A DNA stretch of 64,000 bases from Cyanomargarita calcarea GSE-NOS-MK-12-04C (GCA_019359595.1 JAHHGZ010000002.1:62001-126000), one strand, 5' to 3'. Shown: positions 10,355 to 21,295, numbered from the stretch's first letter. Notes: generated from the sequence alone by a model not told the origin. Program-made: numbers and translations.

Positions 10355-10777
10355 TTATTTTTCTTTAGTACGAGCGTAATCATCTTGGAAGCGGATAATA
10401 TCATCTTCGCCCAAGTACTCGCCATTTTGGACTTCAATCAAAACCAAAGGAATCACACCAGGATTCTCTAGGCGATGAGTAGTACATTGTGGTACATAGG
10501 TTGACTGATTGTTGCTCAACAGCACTTCTTGTTCACCACAAACGACTCTGGCTGTACCAGATACGACAATCCAGTGTTCGCTGCGGTGATGGTGCATTTG
10601 TAGGCTCAACCGATGTCCCGGCTTTACTTCGATGCGTTTGATTTTGTATCCACGTCCTTCTTCCAAAATCGTGAATGAACCCCAAGGGCGCAACTCGGTT
10701 GCAGCAACCCCTCTAGAAATCACTGATGAAGGTAAGGGTAATGTTGAAATTTGTGTTGTTTCTTGTGATTTAGTCAT
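10355..10777 (-). CDS. Cupin protein, mannose-6-phosphate isomerase type II-like
   Basis: A 140-aa single cupin domain matching the C-terminal isomerase part of bifunctional ManC/type II phosphomannose isomerases. The opening RPWGSF, the HHHRSEHW metal-binding cluster and the late EVQNGEYLGEDDIIRFQDDY are characteristic. It probably interconverts mannose-6-phosphate and fructose-6-phosphate, or is a sugar-nucleotide-linked relative lacking the pyrophosphorylase domain. The start is the ATG at 10777, with GAGGT just upstream. A GTG at 10795 would add six residues. It is flanked on both sides by short tandem repeats and stands alone. Confidence 0.85.
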   Translation of the reverse strand: MTKSQETTQISTLPLPSSVISRGVAATELRPWGSFTILEEGRGYKIKRIEVKPGHRLSLQMHHHRSEHWIVVSGTARVVCGEQEVLLSNNQSTYVPQCTTHRLENPGVIPLVLIEVQNGEYLGEDDIIRFQDDYARTKEK

Positions 10778-10795
10778 AGTTACCTCTAGAGACAC

Positions 10796-11194
10796 AATAA
10801 ACCGTCAATCCTCTTGACCATTAATGAAAAATTATGGTGCTATGTTGCAACCGTATAAATGAGCAATTAAATGCACCTTTGGAAAACATAGCAAAATCAC
10901 GGCTTTTGCTGCGTGGAACAGGTATTAAATTTGCAACCTCTACACCAACTCTTCATGAAAGATATAATGGCTTATTCATAGCTTTAAAAAAGGGGTTGTT
11001 GGTTAGTGGTTAGTGGTTAGTGGTTGTTGGTTAGGAGTTAGGAGTTAGGAGTCAGGAGTTAGGAGTTAGGAGGGGGAAAGATAGGAGGTAGGAGTTAGGA
11101 ACCCGGCCCTGTCCCTTTACTCCTCGCCAACTCCCAACTCCCAACTCCCAACAACCAACAACCAACAACCAACAACTAACCAGTAACTTTTTTC
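10796..11194. repeat. Gap with nested inverted short tandem repeats
   Basis: About 10994-11186 is a composite of GTTAGTG/GTTGTTG units, then GGAGTTA units, a unique centre, then CCAACTC units and CAACAAC units. The right half is roughly the reverse complement of the left, so the block can fold into a long hairpin. It lies just downstream of the phosphodiester glycosidase gene. 10796-10990 shows no gene. Confidence 0.8.
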
Positions 11195-13198
11195 TCAACG
11201 TCGGGGTTGCAGAAAAATACCTATACCGTTGTGGACGCGAGCTGCAGTACTGGGGGAACGATCTAGTAATTGTCCTCCTAAGTAAAGACTGGTTGAACTA
11301 CCGCCATCTAAATTCAGTGCATTTACACAACCCATTTGTTGCATCAGTTGTGCGTGTTCGGCTAAGGTCGGTCCCGCACCTCCAGGACGATTATGCACGG
11401 CAGCGATCGCGAGATTACCTGTTGCTGTGGTACAAATGGCACTGCGAATGGCTTTTTCGGCGATAAAGGCATCGCTGAATTTTTCACCTTTAGCATCAAG
11501 GACAATTTGTCGATTTTGCAGCAGCAGAGGCCCGGCTCCGATAATGTTAGGGTAACGGTTAAAATCGGCGGGGATTTTACTTTCTATCCGAATTAAACTC
11601 CCTGGTGGCAATAAACTCGCTGTAGTGGCAGCATTGCCCCGTAAGGTTATCAAGTAGCCATCAGCCGGAATGGGAATGACAATTTGATTTGCCATACCAC
11701 CTGGTAACTGATTGATAATTTGGTTTTTCTGGACAACGAGGATGATTTCGTTGTCGGTTATAGGGATGTAGGTTGTACCCCAAGTCGGGGTGTAACGGGA
11801 AATACCATTTTGGACGTAGCCGCTATTCAGAAATAATACTGGCAAGCGCTGGTTATTGGCTGTAATTAAAGTTTCTTCTAGGGTGAGACGACCGAAGTAG
11901 AATTGTCCGGAATCATTCCAGGCGATCGCTCCTCGATTTAAAATTGGACCCGATAACCATTGATTATTCTCACGAATTGCACCTAATGGGTATCGATTGT
12001 TACGGTTAAAATAACCACCGTTAATTGCCGCAACTGCTAAATAACGCTGTGCAGTCGCAATCAAGGGGGCACTTCCGACAAGGGTGCCGAGGTTTGCCAC
12101 GATTGGTTTTAGCTTTAAACCAACGGTACGAGGATTTATTTCCAACCAAACAACAGGAAAGCGTTCTTGACCAACACCTACATACTGAGAACGCCAACGC
12201 AAACCCTGTGCCCAAGTGATATCTCGTTGTACCAGCGCATCGGGTCGAATATTAATAGTCAAACGATTGGGATTGGGTGAAGTGCTAATCTGGGGAGCAG
12301 AACCAAAAGGCACGCTGAGGCGAATAATTGTTTGATTATTTACTTGTTCTACTGATGTAATCAGTGGATCTGGGGGTTCGGGAACTGATGTTGGTATTGG
12401 TAATTGTTTAAGTATTGGCAGTGGTGTTGGTGCTGGTGAAGGAGGTGGAGTGTAGCGTTGGATTAACACCGGATCGGCGATGCCATCTAAGGTAATTATC
12501 CACTCTCTGTTTGCTGGAGTTGTCAGTTTTGGTGATAGGGAATCGGGATCGTCCAGTTTAACTGGTGTTTTTTTGACTGCTGAACCTTGTGAAACTTGCC
12601 AAGGAGTTGAGCGGTCTAAATCTACTTCAATTTGTTCTGTTGTAAGTTGTTTACTCTGGCGAATATTTGTTACTTTCGTTATCCCTGTGGAAATTACTAG
12701 GGTGTTACCACTTACTTGTATCTGCCATCTAGATGTTTTAACAAAATTAGTAATATCTAAATAACGATATCCTGATGCCAGCAAGCTAGTTAAGACAATA
12801 GGCTTTGCAGTTGAGGAAAACCACTGTATCGGTTGTTTGGCTGGATGAGGAGTGTTTAATAAATCTACTCCTATTAATTGCTTGAGTGCCCCATCACTTA
12901 GATGGGTACTGAAGGAGTTGGTTGTTGTCCGCCGCTGAAACCAAGTTCCTGATAAGGTCCGACCGTTAAGGATAATTTGATTACCCCAAAAGGAAACTCC
13001 AGGTAAAGGAGGTGGCAAAGTCGGTACTGGTTTGACAGGAGGTGGAGACTGTTGGGCGTAAGTGGTATTGCTGTTAATAGTTGAGCTAAATACTGTTGCA
13101 ATTACTGATAACAAAAGAATCTTGGCAAAGCTGTGAATGCTTTTGTTTGCAATAGCATTGCAGTATTCTTTTTTATACAAATCCGATTTTTTTACCAT
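11195..13198 (-). CDS. Exported phosphodiester glycosidase-family protein
   Basis: A 667-aa exported protein. It has a signal peptide (hydrophobic stretch about 26-48, ending ...YAQQ), a proline-rich spacer, a central beta-rich region resembling AMIN-type domains, then a C-terminal phosphodiester glycosidase (NAGPA/DUF2233-type) domain. The last shows AAINGGYFNRNNRYPLGAI, and NRPGGAGPTLAEHAQLM followed by NLDGGSSTSLYLGG. This family cleaves sugar-phosphodiester bonds, and cyanobacterial members are assumed to act on envelope glycans. The start ATG at 13198 has AGGA upstream. Short Pro-rich repeats (PTPLPILKQLPIPTSVPEPP) link the domains. Substrate is unknown. Confidence 0.82.
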   Translation of the reverse strand: MVKKSDLYKKEYCNAIANKSIHSFAKILLLSVIATVFSSTINSNTTYAQQSPPPVKPVPTLPPPLPGVSFWGNQIILNGRTLSGTWFQRRTTTNSFSTHLSDGALKQLIGVDLLNTPHPAKQPIQWFSSTAKPIVLTSLLASGYRYLDITNFVKTSRWQIQVSGNTLVISTGITKVTNIRQSKQLTTEQIEVDLDRSTPWQVSQGSAVKKTPVKLDDPDSLSPKLTTPANREWIITLDGIADPVLIQRYTPPPSPAPTPLPILKQLPIPTSVPEPPDPLITSVEQVNNQTIIRLSVPFGSAPQISTSPNPNRLTINIRPDALVQRDITWAQGLRWRSQYVGVGQERFPVVWLEINPRTVGLKLKPIVANLGTLVGSAPLIATAQRYLAVAAINGGYFNRNNRYPLGAIRENNQWLSGPILNRGAIAWNDSGQFYFGRLTLEETLITANNQRLPVLFLNSGYVQNGISRYTPTWGTTYIPITDNEIILVVQKNQIINQLPGGMANQIVIPIPADGYLITLRGNAATTASLLPPGSLIRIESKIPADFNRYPNIIGAGPLLLQNRQIVLDAKGEKFSDAFIAEKAIRSAICTTATGNLAIAAVHNRPGGAGPTLAEHAQLMQQMGCVNALNLDGGSSTSLYLGGQLLDRSPSTAARVHNGIGIFLQPRR

Positions 13199-14324
13199 AT
13201 TTTCCTAAGTAATAAATTAAAGCGATCGCTGATATTTTGCAGATTGGGAACTGTCGTAAGGCTCAGATCCCCTGCCCCAAAATTGGGAGCAAGGGGCAAA
13301 AGCAGAGGGTATCCCTCATAACTAATGTGCTGGAGTAGTAGTGGTCTATTTCATTATTTTTGAGAGCCTAAAGACAGCCCCCTAACTTTGAATTTTCTCC
13401 TCCCCAGAATTGGGCTACGGTGTACACACAAGTCCTAAAATTGTTACTCTCCAAGGCTTATTCTTTTCTTTCTTCGTGTCCTTTGCGTCCTACCCTTCGG
13501 GAGCGCTCCCAAAGGGTAGGACACGAAGAAGAAATTTTTACGACTTGTGTGTACACGGTAGCCAGAATTGGGGGGCAGGGGGGGCTTCCGAGTTCATTGA
13601 ATATTCAGGCTCGCTCTTTTTTTGCAATATCAAGAAACAATGACCTGTTTTTTTACCGGTAGCGTGATAATATATATAGTGGATCTTTGTCTCTTGTGTA
13701 ACTAAGCAGGCAATTTTACGATGATAGCCACAGGAATCAAGTATTTTAAATAACCAGATACTCAACTAGACGCAAAGAGACATATTGACTATCTAAGCTG
13801 TATTTACACATTTCATATGCAGTTATGTTCGCTACTTAAGTAAAGTAAGCGCGAATAGTAATACAAATTATTGATGGATACTCGGTAAGAATGCATAGAA
13901 AAATCTAGATATTTAGGAATTGTCAAAAGGGTATATAGTGTAATACGCTGATTTTGTCGGTTATTTAAGAAATTTTAGCGTCTTCTACTAAAAGTTCTTG
14001 TTTTTGAGTTATGTATCAGGTAAGCCGAGATTGGTTGTACCGGAAAAAATAATTTTTGTGTGGGAAAAAAGGAATTGAGCAAGTACATAGCTTTGAGATA
14101 TAAATAGAAATCCATCCTTTAATAACGTAACTTAGCTAACTCAGGAGAAACACATAAAAAATGACGGTTTAATTTTAACACGGGAAGAGCAAAAACAAAC
14201 CCGAAGTTAGAATTTTTTTACCTTAATTTCATGTATTCTGTATTTCTCCATCTCTAAATTTAGTTAGAAAAAATTTTCTTTTTTGGAATAAGCGGCGAAA
14301 ATCTTAACTCCAAAGCTCAGGGAT
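13199..14324. other. Long gap upstream of glutamate synthase
   Basis: These 1.1 kb contain no credible gene. They hold a copy of a dispersed GC-rich repeat (CCCCAAAATTGGG, about 13273), a long inverted-repeat element (13413-13563), and an AT-rich stretch of about 500 bases that must carry the glsF promoter and leader. I looked for the NtcA consensus GTA-N8-TAC and found only imperfect matches. Confidence 0.6.
13413..13563. repeat. Inverted-repeat hairpin element of about 150 bases
   Basis: Outer arms of 22 bases (13413-13434 and 13542-13563) match with one mismatch (core TGTACACACAAGTC). Inner arms around CTTCGTGTCCT and AGGACACGAAG also pair, and the tip is the palindrome GGGAGCGCTCCC. No transposase is encoded. 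It looks like a MITE-type or hairpin repeat. Confidence 0.85.
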
Positions 14325-17300
14325 ATGACAGAGACAATGGGACAATGTATGAATAACAAACGGATGCATCAAGATAACCAAAAGATAAATTCATATCAAG
14401 ACAGTTATCAAGGACAACGGTGGCTAGTAGAGGAGCGAGATGCTTGTGGTGTGGGTTTTATTGCCCACCGCCAAAATCGTGCGAGTCATGAAATAGTGAC
14501 AAAAGCCTGCTCTGCTTTAACCTGCTTGGAACACCGGGGTGGTTGTAGTGCAGATCGAGACTCTGGAGATGGTGCAGGAATATTGACAGCAATTCCGTGG
14601 GAGTTGTTCCATAAAGAGGTGCGTCTTCCCAACAAAGAAAACATGGCCGTGGGGATGATCTTTCTGCCGCAAGATAAGGACGCAGCAAAGATGGCTAAGG
14701 CTATGTTTGAGGAAATAGCTGTAGAAGAAAAATTAACTGTCCTCTCGTGGAGAGTAGTACCAGTGCAGCCTAATTTATTAGGAGTGCAAGCGAGAGAAAA
14801 TCAACCTCAAATCGAACAAGTTTTTGTTGCTTCCAATGAAAAAAGCGGCTCGGAACTAGAACAGATATTGTACATTGTCCGCCGTCGCATCATGAAAGCA
14901 GTTGTCAATTTGATTGACAGTAAATCTTCAGAAGAGTTTTATGTCTGCTCCTTGTCGAGCCGCACAATTGTTTATAAAGGCATGGTGCGATCGGCAGTAT
15001 TGGGAGAATTTTACGACGATTTAAAAAATCCGGCTTATACAAGTGCCTTTGCTGTATACCACCGTCGCTTTAGTACAAATACCATGCCCAAGTGGCCTTT
15101 GGCGCAACCGATGCGGCTTTTGGGTCACAATGGCGAAATCAACACGCTGTTGGGTAATATCAACTGGATGACAGCCAGAGAAGCAACTCTGAATCATCCG
15201 ATCTGGAGCGATCGCCTAGAACAATTCAAGCCATTTGTCCAACTAGATAACAGCGACTCTGCAACTTTAGATAACGTCCTAGAGTTATTGGTGCGTTCCG
15301 GACGCAGCCCATTGGAAGCCTTAATGATTATGGTTCCTGAGGCTTACCAAAATCAGCCTTCTTTGCGTAAATATCCCGAGATAGTCGATTTTTACGAATA
15401 TTACAGCGGTTTGCAAGAAGCGTGGGATGGTCCAGCGCTGTTGGTGTTTAGCGATGGACTGAAAGTTGGTGCCACATTAGACCGTAATGGTTTAAGACCG
15501 GCTCGCTACTGCATCACCAAAGATGACTACATCATAGTCGCTTCCGAAGCCGGTGTTGTAGAGTTAAACGAAGCTGACATTATCGAGAAAGGTAGACTTG
15601 GACCTGGGCAAATGATTGCCGTGGATTTGGAAAGCCATGAGGTATTGAAGAATTGGGAGATTAAGCAGCGGATTGCCAAGCAGCATCCTTATGGGAAATG
15701 GTTGCTTTCTCACCGAATTGAACTCAAATCTTTGGTTGCAAGCACCTCCATTAACGGTAATGGTAATGGCAACGGCAACGGTAACGGACATTACTCAACC
15801 AACCACCAACCACCAACCACCAACACATTAGATAGACAAAGTTTACTACAGCAGCAAATCGCTTTTGGCTACACCACAGAAGATGTGGAAATGGTGATTC
15901 AGCCAATGGCAATAGATGGCAAAGAAGCGACATTCTGCATGGGTGATGATATTCCCCTAGCAATATTGTCAGAAAAGCCTCACTTGCTGTATGACTATTT
16001 CAAACAGCGTTTTGCTCAGGTGACAAACCCAGCGATTGACCCATTACGGGAAAGCTTGGTGATGTCTTTAAAAGTAGAATTGGGTGAACGCGGTAACTTA
16101 TTAGACCCGAAACCGGAGTATGCTTCCCGAATCAAGTTAGAGTCTCCAGTACTGACAGAAGCAGAGTTAGAGGCAATTAAAAAATCTAACTTTGCTAACA
16201 CTGAGTTATCAACCTTGTTTAAAATTGCATCTGGACCTGATGGGTTGAAAGCTGCACTTGAGGCTTTACAGTTTGCAGCTGCTTCTGCTGTCCGTTCCGG
16301 TGCCAAGATTCTCATCTTAAGCGATTCACTTGGTAGTATTCACACAGGAGTGAGCAGCGAATATACTTATATTCCCCCATTGTTAGCAGTAGGTGCAGTT
16401 CACCACCACTTAATCCGTGAAGGATTGCGGATGAAAGCATCCCTGATTGTCAACACTGCCCAATGCTGGAGTACCCATCATTTCGCTTGTCTGATTGGTT
16501 ATGGTGCTGGTGCAGTCTGCCCATACATGGCTTTGGCAACAGTGCGTGATTGGTGGTTCGATCCCAAGACCCAGCAGTTTATGGAACGGGGTAAAATTCC
16601 TGCCATGAAGCTCGACCAAGCGATCGCTAACTATCGCAAAGCCATAGAAGCCGGTTTGCTAAAAATTCTCTCGAAAATGGGAATTTCTCTGCTATCTAGT
16701 TATCAAGCAGCGCAAATCTTTGAAGCGATTGGCATTGGTGGGGATTTGTTAGAATTGGGATTTAAAGGAACAGCTTCTCGCATCGGCGGTTTAAGTGTCA
16801 GCGAACTCGCTGTTGAGGTGCTTTCGTTCCACTGCAAGGCTTTCCCAGTCACAACCAAAAAGCTGGAGAATCTGGGCTTTGTGCAGTATCGTCCAGGTGG
16901 CGAGTACCATATGAACAGCCCCGAACTAGCGAAAGCCTTGCATAAAGCTGTCGATGGTGTTAATTACGACCACTATGAAGTTTATCAGAAACACCTAAAA
17001 AATCGACCGATTACCGCCTTACGGGACTTGCTTGATTTTAAGAGCGATCGCCCTTCTATTCCCCAAGAAGAAGTGGAGTCAGTCAGCGATATCGTCAAGC
17101 GTTTCTGCACTGGGGGGATGTCCTTGGGTGCATTGTCTCGGGAAGCACATGAAACCTTAGCGATCGCCATGAATCGCATCGGTGGTAAATCCAATTCTGG
17201 AGAAGGTGGCGAAGATCCAGTGCGTTACAAAATCTTGGATGATGTGGATGCAACTGGTAACTCACAAACCCTACCGCACTTAAAAGGATTACAAAACGGC

Positions 17301-19046
17301 GATACTGCAACCAGTTCCATCAAGCAAGTAGCATCAGGACGCTTTGGCGTAACACCACAGTATCTGATGAGCGCCAAACAAATTGAAATCAAAATTGCCC
17401 AAGGTGCAAAACCTGGTGAAGGTGGACAGTTACCAGGTAAAAAAGTGAGTCCGTACATTGCGATGTTGCGCCGCTCTAAGCCCGGTGTCACCTTGATTTC
17501 GCCACCACCCCATCACGATATATACTCGATTGAAGACTTGGCGCAGTTAATTTTTGACCTGCACCAAATTAACCCCAAAGCCAAAGTATCTGTGAAGCTG
17601 GTAGCAGAAGTTGGTATCGGTACCATTGCCGCCGGTGTCGCCAAAGCCAACGCCGATATCATCCAAATTTCCGGTCACGACGGTGGTACCGGAGCTTCGC
17701 CACTAAGTTCTATTAAGCACGCTGGTTCTCCGTGGGAACTCGGATTAAGCGAAGTGCATCGGGTGTTGATGGAAAATAGTTTGCGCGATCGGGTCATTTT
17801 GCGGGTAGATGGGGGCTTAAAGAGTGGCTGGGATGTTCTAATGGGTGCATTGATGGGCGCAGAAGAATTCGGCTTTGGCTCGATTGCGATGATTGCCGAA
17901 GGTTGTATCATGGCGCGAATTTGTCACACCAATAACTGTCCTGTGGGTGTGGCTTCTCAGAAAGAAGAACTGCGGAAGCGATTTAACGGAATGCCCGAAC
18001 ACGTCGTCAACTTCTTCTACTTCATAGCCCAAGAAGTACGGAGCTTGTTGGCACGACTCGGTTACCGTTCGTTGAATGAATTGATTGGACGTGCTGACTT
18101 GCTTTCTGTGCGTGACGAAGCACATCTTACCAAGACAAAAGCATTGAATTTGAATTGCTTGCTACAATTACCCAATACCAAAGAAAATCGTAGTTGGTTG
18201 GTGCATGAAGAAGTGCATAGCAATGGTGCAGTATTGGATGACCAATTACTAGCAGATGCAGATATTCAAGCTGCGATTAGCCAGCATTCTACAGTCACCA
18301 AAAAACTCGCGATAGTCAACACCGACAGGACAGTTGGCACAAGATTGGCTGGAGCGATCGCATCAAAATACGGTGACAGTGGGTTTGAAGGACAAATCAA
18401 TCTCAACTTCACTGGTAGTGTCGGACAAAGCTTTGGAGCCTTCAACCTCCCAGGGATGACTCTGACTCTAGAAGGGGAAGCCAACGACTATGTAGGTAAA
18501 GGAATGCACGGTGGTGAAATTATCATCAAGCCACCAGTAGAAGCCACCTACGACCCATCACAAAACGTGATAGTTGGCAATACCTGCCTTTACGGTGCGA
18601 CTGGTGGAGTATTATTTGCCAATGGTTTAGCTGGGGAACGCTTCGCTGTCCGTAACTCTAAAGGTACGGCAGTAATTGAGGGTGCTGGGGATCACTGCTG
18701 CGAGTATATGACTGGTGGCATAGTAGTTGTACTGGGGAAAGTTGGACGCAACGTTGCCGCAGGGATGACTGGTGGACTGGCCTACTTCTTAGATGAAGAC
18801 TCTCGATTCCCTGAGTTAGTAAACCAGGAAATAGTCAAACTCCAACGGGTGATGACAATACATGGTCAGAAGCAACTCAAGGAGTTAATTCAAGCTCATC
18901 TACAGCGTACCGATTCACCCAAAGCGAAGATGATTTTGGAGAATTGGCAAGAGTTCCTAGCAAAATTCTGGCAGTTGGTTCCACCTTCGGAAGCTGATGG
19001 ACCAGAAGCAAATCCCCAAGAAGAAAAGCAGTTGAGTCCTGTTTAG
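14325..19046 (+). CDS. glsF: Ferredoxin-dependent glutamate synthase (Fd-GOGAT)
   Basis: Makes two glutamates from glutamine and 2-oxoglutarate with electrons from reduced ferredoxin; with glutamine synthetase it is the main ammonium assimilation route. The protein is 1573 aa. Cys41 in RDACGVGF is the expected N-terminal nucleophile of the glutaminase domain after removal of a 40-residue propeptide. A central domain, an FMN-binding synthase domain, a 3Fe-4S cluster site (C1194, C1200, C1205) and the C-terminal beta-helix follow. There is no NADPH-type small-subunit gene beside it, consistent with the ferredoxin type. Residues about 476-502 are a low-complexity insert (Asn-Gly repeats, then a Pro/Thr/Asn stretch) encoded by tandem repeats. 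The start among several ATGs (14325, 14337, 14349) is uncertain. Confidence 0.97.
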   Translation: MTETMGQCMNNKRMHQDNQKINSYQDSYQGQRWLVEERDACGVGFIAHRQNRASHEIVTKACSALTCLEHRGGCSADRDSGDGAGILTAIPWELFHKEVRLPNKENMAVGMIFLPQDKDAAKMAKAMFEEIAVEEKLTVLSWRVVPVQPNLLGVQARENQPQIEQVFVASNEKSGSELEQILYIVRRRIMKAVVNLIDSKSSEEFYVCSLSSRTIVYKGMVRSAVLGEFYDDLKNPAYTSAFAVYHRRFSTNTMPKWPLAQPMRLLGHNGEINTLLGNINWMTAREATLNHPIWSDRLEQFKPFVQLDNSDSATLDNVLELLVRSGRSPLEALMIMVPEAYQNQPSLRKYPEIVDFYEYYSGLQEAWDGPALLVFSDGLKVGATLDRNGLRPARYCITKDDYIIVASEAGVVELNEADIIEKGRLGPGQMIAVDLESHEVLKNWEIKQRIAKQHPYGKWLLSHRIELKSLVASTSINGNGNGNGNGNGHYSTNHQPPTTNTLDRQSLLQQQIAFGYTTEDVEMVIQPMAIDGKEATFCMGDDIPLAILSEKPHLLYDYFKQRFAQVTNPAIDPLRESLVMSLKVELGERGNLLDPKPEYASRIKLESPVLTEAELEAIKKSNFANTELSTLFKIASGPDGLKAALEALQFAAASAVRSGAKILILSDSLGSIHTGVSSEYTYIPPLLAVGAVHHHLIREGLRMKASLIVNTAQCWSTHHFACLIGYGAGAVCPYMALATVRDWWFDPKTQQFMERGKIPAMKLDQAIANYRKAIEAGLLKILSKMGISLLSSYQAAQIFEAIGIGGDLLELGFKGTASRIGGLSVSELAVEVLSFHCKAFPVTTKKLENLGFVQYRPGGEYHMNSPELAKALHKAVDGVNYDHYEVYQKHLKNRPITALRDLLDFKSDRPSIPQEEVESVSDIVKRFCTGGMSLGALSREAHETLAIAMNRIGGKSNSGEGGEDPVRYKILDDVDATGNSQTLPHLKGLQNGDTATSSIKQVASGRFGVTPQYLMSAKQIEIKIAQGAKPGEGGQLPGKKVSPYIAMLRRSKPGVTLISPPPHHDIYSIEDLAQLIFDLHQINPKAKVSVKLVAEVGIGTIAAGVAKANADIIQISGHDGGTGASPLSSIKHAGSPWELGLSEVHRVLMENSLRDRVILRVDGGLKSGWDVLMGALMGAEEFGFGSIAMIAEGCIMARICHTNNCPVGVASQKEELRKRFNGMPEHVVNFFYFIAQEVRSLLARLGYRSLNELIGRADLLSVRDEAHLTKTKALNLNCLLQLPNTKENRSWLVHEEVHSNGAVLDDQLLADADIQAAISQHSTVTKKLAIVNTDRTVGTRLAGAIASKYGDSGFEGQINLNFTGSVGQSFGAFNLPGMTLTLEGEANDYVGKGMHGGEIIIKPPVEATYDPSQNVIVGNTCLYGATGGVLFANGLAGERFAVRNSKGTAVIEGAGDHCCEYMTGGIVVVLGKVGRNVAAGMTGGLAYFLDEDSRFPELVNQEIVKLQRVMTIHGQKQLKELIQAHLQRTDSPKAKMILENWQEFLAKFWQLVPPSEADGPEANPQEEKQLSPV
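15751..15825 (+). repeat. Tandem repeats inside the glsF reading frame
   Basis: GGTAAT/GGCAAC hexamers encode a run of Asn-Gly pairs. They are followed by CCAACCACCA-type units, the same kind as the intergenic short tandem repeats here. Both parts keep the frame, adding a flexible linker between domains. Confidence 0.85.
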
Positions 19047-19284
19047 TTGTTGCTGTCCGCTGAAATGACCGTAAAACTTGTAGTTACAATATCGGCAAGG
19101 AGGTAAGCCAGATGAATTGTAACTACAGGTTCACGGGGCTAATTGACCAAAAAAAAGAAGCAAATCCGCAACAATAAAAGTAGTTGAGTTCCGTTTAATT
19201 GTTGGTTGGTAGAATTCCACCCCTAGGTAGAGACAATAACTGTAAGACTTTCAGCTATAATATCAACAATAAGGAAAGCCAGAT
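19005..19284 (+). repeat. Imperfect tandem duplication of the glsF 3' end
   Basis: Sequence from 19005 (end of the gene plus trailer) recurs from 19157 with substitutions and an insertion of about 19 bases. Landmarks shared in order are GAAGCAAATCC, AGTTGAGT..CCGTTTA/CTGTTTA, and AAGCCAGAT near 19105 and 19276. The second copy is non-coding. Confidence 0.75.
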
Positions 19285-19337
19285 AGTTAATTATTTCATC
19301 AACAACTAACAACTAACAATTAATAACCAACAACAAT

Positions 19338-20249
19338 CTATTGCTTTTTGGCTGTTACTACGCCTTGTTGCTTATCTTCCATTTCTAGAAGTTCTGGAAC
19401 AGTTAGGAAGCGATAGCCCTGCTTTCTAAAGTTCTGAATAATTTGTGGCAAAGCTTTGACTGTATTAGAGCGATTACCTCCGCCATCATGCATTAGCACA
19501 ATACCGCCGGGTTTCGCTTCTTTCATCACATTATTAATTAATCTAGGTATACCTGGACGGCTGTAGTCATTGGAGTCAGAGGACCACATAATCAGACTAT
19601 ATTTTTTGTTTTTGGCATAAGCAGCTACCCCATTATTCATAATTCCTCCGGGTGGTCGAAACAAAGTTGTTCTGACACCCGTTATCTGATAAATCTGATC
19701 TGATGTACGGTCAATTTCATAAGCGGCTACTTGGGGATTCATGTGATGGTACCAATGATGCCAAGTATGGTTGGCAATGATATGACCTTCAGCCACTACC
19801 CGCTTACCAAGATCCGGAAAACTCTTCAAGTTTTGTCCGACGACAAAAAATGTTCCCTTGATATTATTGGCTTTCAGGATGTCCAGCACTTCCCCGGTAT
19901 AAGTAGGCCAAGGACCATCATCAAAGGTCAGAGCAATTACTTTTTCTCCCTTAGCCAATTTGGCCCGATCAATAGTTGCCCCTTCAAAGCGCTTTGGTGC
20001 AGAGTGAGCCAGACCCCTTGTTTTCGCTTGTTGCTGCCAACTTGTCAGCATTGCGTCTTTTAATCCTTCAATCCGCAGTTGAATAGGCTGGCTCGCAACT
20101 ACACTACCTACATCGATCGCTTGTCCACTCTTACCCATGAAAACATTCGGCTTTATTGGGATTATCAAACCAACACATAAAGTGGCAGATAATGCCGCAA
20201 GCCCAAGCAAAACCTTTTCCGGCCAAATAAACGACTTCTTGCTTCCCAC
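19338..20249 (-). CDS. Polysaccharide deacetylase (NodB domain)
   Basis: A 303-aa membrane-anchored or exported enzyme of carbohydrate esterase family 4. A hydrophobic N-terminal segment (about 13-30) is followed by a linker and the NodB domain: TFDDGPW (catalytic Asp pair), the H-x3-H metal site in ANHTWHHW, RPPGG, and the late MHDGG motif. It should remove N-acetyl groups from peptidoglycan or an exopolysaccharide; the substrate is not predictable. The GTG start at 20249 is supported by AAGGAG seven bases upstream. It converges on glsF across the duplicated trailer. Confidence 0.92.
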   Translation of the reverse strand: MGSKKSFIWPEKVLLGLAALSATLCVGLIIPIKPNVFMGKSGQAIDVGSVVASQPIQLRIEGLKDAMLTSWQQQAKTRGLAHSAPKRFEGATIDRAKLAKGEKVIALTFDDGPWPTYTGEVLDILKANNIKGTFFVVGQNLKSFPDLGKRVVAEGHIIANHTWHHWYHHMNPQVAAYEIDRTSDQIYQITGVRTTLFRPPGGIMNNGVAAYAKNKKYSLIMWSSDSNDYSRPGIPRLINNVMKEAKPGGIVLMHDGGGNRSNTVKALPQIIQNFRKQGYRFLTVPELLEMEDKQQGVVTAKKQ

Positions 20250-21081
20250 GTCACAGCTCCTTCACTGGGTCGAACCATCAGTCACCGAATCTGACGGTAC
20301 TACATAACACAATTTCTCTAGATACTAGTTATTACATACCGAGGAAATCTCTGGTTATCCCGAAAATTTAAATACAGGTTAACAGAAATTTAGGAATCGA
20401 TAAATTATACAGATTGAATTAAAGCATACATTCTCCGACTTCGGACGTTCACCGCACGAATGCGTAGATGCGTAATAAATCATTCGCAACCTACAAAATC
20501 GAATATCGTTTAAAATGAAGTCTTTGTTTCATAGTTTACAAGACAAGGCGCATTATATAGCTTTGGCTGAACCCAAACTCCTAAAGAAAAGGTTAAATTT
20601 TTAACTGACTTTTGTGTGTCACCTTCTCTAAGCTGGCTAGACAGAAATCGACTCAATATAGTTTCTGGTTATCAAAGAGTATTTTTTTGACCTTAAGACT
20701 TTTCATCAATTAACCAAAAATGATCTTGCTCGAAAGCTCAGTTCTACAAATATCTTTCAACTTGCATTTTGAATATTGATACTTCAATGATTAAGTAAGT
20801 ATACTTTGTTCAAATTTCTAGCAGCCCACCCCGAGAGTTTTTCCGCAAATTAATCGCAGTTATTACATTTATTGTATTACAATTAAAAATATTTTTTTCA
20901 GTGTAATTACGTAATTTATTAGCACCTCCAGCAATTTAATTTTTTGAACTTTGCTTTGACGTGAAATAATTGAATCACTTTATCCCTAGAAAAAAAGTAA
21001 TATATTATACTTATATAATTTGCTTATAAAAGTCAAAAGACTCAGATTACTAGTCTTTAGTGGTTTGAGCGCCTTCGCATT
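20250..21081. other. AT-rich gap without recognised gene
   Basis: About 830 bases upstream of the deacetylase gene. No conserved frame was recognised. A short plus-strand frame near 20670-20775 is too short to call. The promoter of the deacetylase must lie at the left end. Confidence 0.5.
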
Positions 21082-21295
21082 TCATTTATTTTTAGTAAAT
21101 AAATATACTTCTGAGCCTTGATAGCGAAGTTGGAATAATTGAGTACTTTTAAGTTGATTTAACAATACTTTTAGTTTGAACAAGAGCGATCGCTTGGTTT
21201 GTAGCTTGCCAAGTATCGAAAGAATCCACATAAATCAACCAAAAATAAGAGTATTTACTTAATTTTTTTTCTCCGTCAGCTATATAAGTTGTCAT
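21082..21295 (-). pseudogene. DUF2079 gene remnant A
   Basis: Translating the minus strand gives two pieces of the C-terminal part of a DUF2079 membrane protein. The first (21295 to 21149) reads ...YVDSFDTWQATNQAIALVQTK and ends at an in-frame stop. It matches YLDTWQATKQAIALIKTKE of the intact gene at 27875-29290. The second, in another frame (about 21147 to 21082), reads QLRYQGSEVYLFTK and stop, matching DLKYQRDDVYLFVNR at the very end of the intact protein. About 60 codons between the two are missing. Its first ATG overlaps the stop of the EamA-like gene by four bases, so a 48-aa peptide might still be translated. Confidence 0.8.

Noticed and set aside
13921-13960. GTA...TAC sequence upstream of glsF as an NtcA site
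   Set aside because: Spacing is 10 rather than 8 bases, and no matching -10 element is clear.
20664-20771. Short plus-strand frame resembling a transposase tail (FDLKTFHQLTKNDLARKL)
   Set aside because: Too short, no start or flanking inverted repeats, and no recognisable catalytic residues.
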